A stretch of 64,000 nt of DNA from Caballeronia sp. dw_19 (lineage in GTDB: Bacteria > Pseudomonadota > Gammaproteobacteria > Burkholderiales > Burkholderiaceae), in assembly GCF_018449515.1 (NCBI RefSeq), contig NZ_JAAVUQ010000020.1, forward strand, positions 87,033-151,032, written 5' to 3'. Made by a program: the position numbers and the translations under genes. Shown here piece after piece: positions 62,514 to 64,000 of this stretch. How positions within the stretch are numbered: position 1 is the first letter of the stretch; every line of letters starts with the position of its first letter. The notes below the pieces were generated by a model. It did no database searches. It saw only the letters and a program-made list of their open reading frames with translations, and was not told the DNA's origin.

Positions 62514-63287
62514 ATGGATATCAACTTTGAATGCACCATGTGCGGCAAATGCTGCCACGACCTCAAGTTGCCCTTGAGCGTTGACGAAGCACTCGCATGG
62601 CTTGAGCGCGGCGGCGATATCCAGTTTCTCTGTGAAGCCATTCCCTGGCCTGAGGAACCGCCTGCCGACAATCTGCAGGCGCAGCATAAACGGCGCCGAT
62701 CGTTCGCCGCTTCCAGCGGCGAACTGCCCGTGCGTGTAGTCGTGGTCCTGGCGGCATCGTTCGAGGGTCCGTGTCCGAACTTGCAAGCAAACATGAGTTG
62801 CGCGGTGTATGAGCAACGCCCGACTGTCTGCCGGATCTATCCCGCGGAGATCAATCCGTTCATCGAGTTGAAGCCTGAGCAGAAGGAATGTCCGCCGGAA
62901 GCGTGGGCCTCGGACAAGCCGCTTCTGATGAGCGCACAACAGGTGGTCGATCCCGAGACGTTCGCGTTGATCGCCAAATCGCGTGCGGCCGACGTGAGCG
63001 ACGCACCGGCCAAAGCGCGCGCATGCGCCGATCTGGACATTGATGTGGCAGCGCTGGCCAACGAGGGACTGGTGGTCTACTCGCCGCCTGGCGACCTGGT
63101 CATCGCCGCGTTGAAACGTGCTCGCGAGAACGGTGACGCGAGCGAGGACGTGCCGCTATGGAAGGTCGTGTCGAACCGTCGCGAAACCGTGGACACGCTC
63201 ACGTCCATAGGCGCGACAGGCGTTCATTTCGTGAAAACGGACGCGCCTGCATTCGATTACCTCGGGTTCTTTCCCGCCTCGGCGTGA
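62514..63287 (+). CDS. YkgJ-family cysteine cluster protein
   Basis: 257 residues from the ATG at 62514 (AGGAGAAG upstream). ECTMCGKCCHDLKLPLS opens the cysteine cluster C-x-x-C-G-x-C-C; a second group follows in CPNLQANMSCAVYEQRPTVCRIYPAEIN and KECPPEAW. Such clusters bind zinc or an iron-sulfur centre; YkgJ family members are uncharacterised and are placed near metal or redox genes. The C-terminal 100 residues, SRAADVSDAPAKARACADLDIDVAALANEGLVVYSPP, are a variable helical part. A single gene. Confidence 0.85.
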   Translation: MDINFECTMCGKCCHDLKLPLSVDEALAWLERGGDIQFLCEAIPWPEEPPADNLQAQHKRRRSFAASSGELPVRVVVVLAASFEGPCPNLQANMSCAVYEQRPTVCRIYPAEINPFIELKPEQKECPPEAWASDKPLLMSAQQVVDPETFALIAKSRAADVSDAPAKARACADLDIDVAALANEGLVVYSPPGDLVIAALKRARENGDASEDVPLWKVVSNRRETVDTLTSIGATGVHFVKTDAPAFDYLGFFPASA

Positions 63288-63342
63288 TCCTCAATCAATG
63301 CCAGGACCGGTCGATCAGGATTGATCCGGGTTCGCGCTTCTC

Positions 63343-63630
63343 TCAATCTTCCGGATTGGCGATATCACTAGCGACTATCTGCTCGCCGCGCATGACTGCC
63401 GCCTCGCGCGCCTCTTCTCGAGAAGGGTACGGTCCGAGCACGGGTGCTCCCTGGAACGGGAACAACAGGCGTCCATCGGTTTTTCTAATAACCTTTAGTG
63501 TTCCTACAAACAATCCGCCGGCGTTGATCTGATACGACGCGTACACCGCGAAATCCTCAGGGCACATGCGTTGGCCTGATGCCCGGTTTTGTAGATGGGT
63601 AACAGATAGGACAATTTTCGGCTTTTTCAT
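63343..63630 (-). CDS. small hypothetical protein (95 aa)
   Basis: 95 residues. Starts MKKPKIVLSVTHLQNRASGQR; then EDFAVYASYQINAGGLFVGTLKVIRKTDGRLLFPFQGAPVLGPYPSREEAREAAVMRGEQIV, a compact mixed fold with the F-P-F-x-G-x-P-x-x-G-P-Y stretch common to small Burkholderia proteins (possibly DUF6723). No signal peptide. The gene is convergent with the cysteine-cluster gene, 55 bases apart, and its promoter lies in the final stretch of the window. Confidence 0.6.
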   Translation of the reverse strand: MKKPKIVLSVTHLQNRASGQRMCPEDFAVYASYQINAGGLFVGTLKVIRKTDGRLLFPFQGAPVLGPYPSREEAREAAVMRGEQIVASDIANPED

Positions 63631-64000
63631 GGCTTTTTACGCGTTTCAAGCGTGCCGTAGATAGGCGTGGCGTGTGACCAGCCGAGCGCGGAATCAGTCG
63701 ATTCTTCGTGCTTGGGGGACATCACGACGTTCACTGCAATTCACAACACTTAACGTTGAGCAATTAACAGTCCGCGCTCGCAGTACGCTTCCTGCCCGGG
63801 TGCCAAGGCATATGCAGGGTGACGGTGAACGGCGAAATGCCTCGGGTCGGGCGGCGTTTCGAATGCTAAAAATCCGCGCTATCGGGACGCGCCTGCCATG
63901 CTTCCATGGCATGGGGGTAATGGGTCAGTGAGCACAAGCCCGCGGACACGGGCCGGCACGCGTGTCCAACCCCGGCGTGCTTCGATTCACGAGAGGCCTG
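63631..64000. other. right-edge stretch without a recognised gene
   Basis: About 370 bases. It contains the promoter of the small gene at 63343-63630 on the left. Frames at 63674-63931 on both strands have no ribosome binding site or family. Confidence 0.4.

Overview
This window looks like a chromosomal or chromid segment of a Burkholderiales bacterium, most likely of the Paraburkholderia/Caballeronia group. The grounds are the GC-rich coding bias, three general porins of the Burkholderia OpcP/OmpC type (mature start QSSVTLYG or QNSVTLYG, terminal Phe), a DUF4148 protein, a DUF3597 protein, and the mixture of MHS, ACS and DHA2 transporters with IclR, LysR, AraC and TetR regulators. The assignment comes from reading the proteins, not from a database search. 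No rRNA, tRNA, CRISPR array or complete insertion sequence was seen.

Layout. 1-10 kb: the N-terminus of a class II aldolase diverging from an MHS transporter, a TetR/SDR divergent pair, a DadA-like FAD oxidase, a phosphatase, a TMEM175-type channel, and a patch of gene debris (2OG-Fe(II) oxygenase remnant) with SnoaL-like and hypothetical genes. 10.4-12.7 kb: a two-gene cell-wall pair, an Amj-family lipid II flippase and a beta-lactamase-fold serine hydrolase. 12.8-22 kb: an amine/amino-acid locus with two FAD oxidases, a substrate-binding protein, one permease and an SDR, divergent from a LysR gene and followed by AraC, threonine aldolase and GST genes. 23-25 kb: a compact four-gene module of two PAAR-type proteins, a PGRP-like amidase and a small one-TM protein, which reads as an orphan type VI secretion effector/immunity cassette. 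25-33 kb: MATE exporter, DUF3597, an ABC ATPase/FtsX permease/AttH-type lipocalin operon, and a methyltransferase.

33-43.7 kb is an outer-membrane island: an EnvZ-like kinase without an adjacent response regulator, a porin, a tandem LptD and BamA pair outside their usual housekeeping neighbourhoods, an unknown 152-residue protein and a second, closely related porin. 43.7-47.8 kb is a catabolic operon led by a 2,4'-dihydroxyacetophenone dioxygenase-like cupin, with MFS, SDR, IclR and NIPSNAP genes and an inverted repeat in its promoter. 48-50.6 kb holds a DHA2 exporter, a papain-fold (TIGR02594-like) hydrolase and decayed VOC and IS5-type fragments. 50.6-58 kb is visibly more AT-rich between genes and carries secreted proteins: a DUF1996+DNRLRE lipoprotein, an alpha/beta hydrolase, a truncated acetyltransferase and a glycoside hydrolase with a Thr-Pro repeat linker. 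58-64 kb: a TetR/SDR pair sharing an 18-bp palindrome, a membrane protein, a third porin, a YkgJ-type cysteine-cluster protein and a small hypothetical gene.

The best candidates for something new are the BamA/LptD/porin/kinase island, the PAAR-amidase cassette and its candidate immunity gene, and the Amj-serine hydrolase pair.
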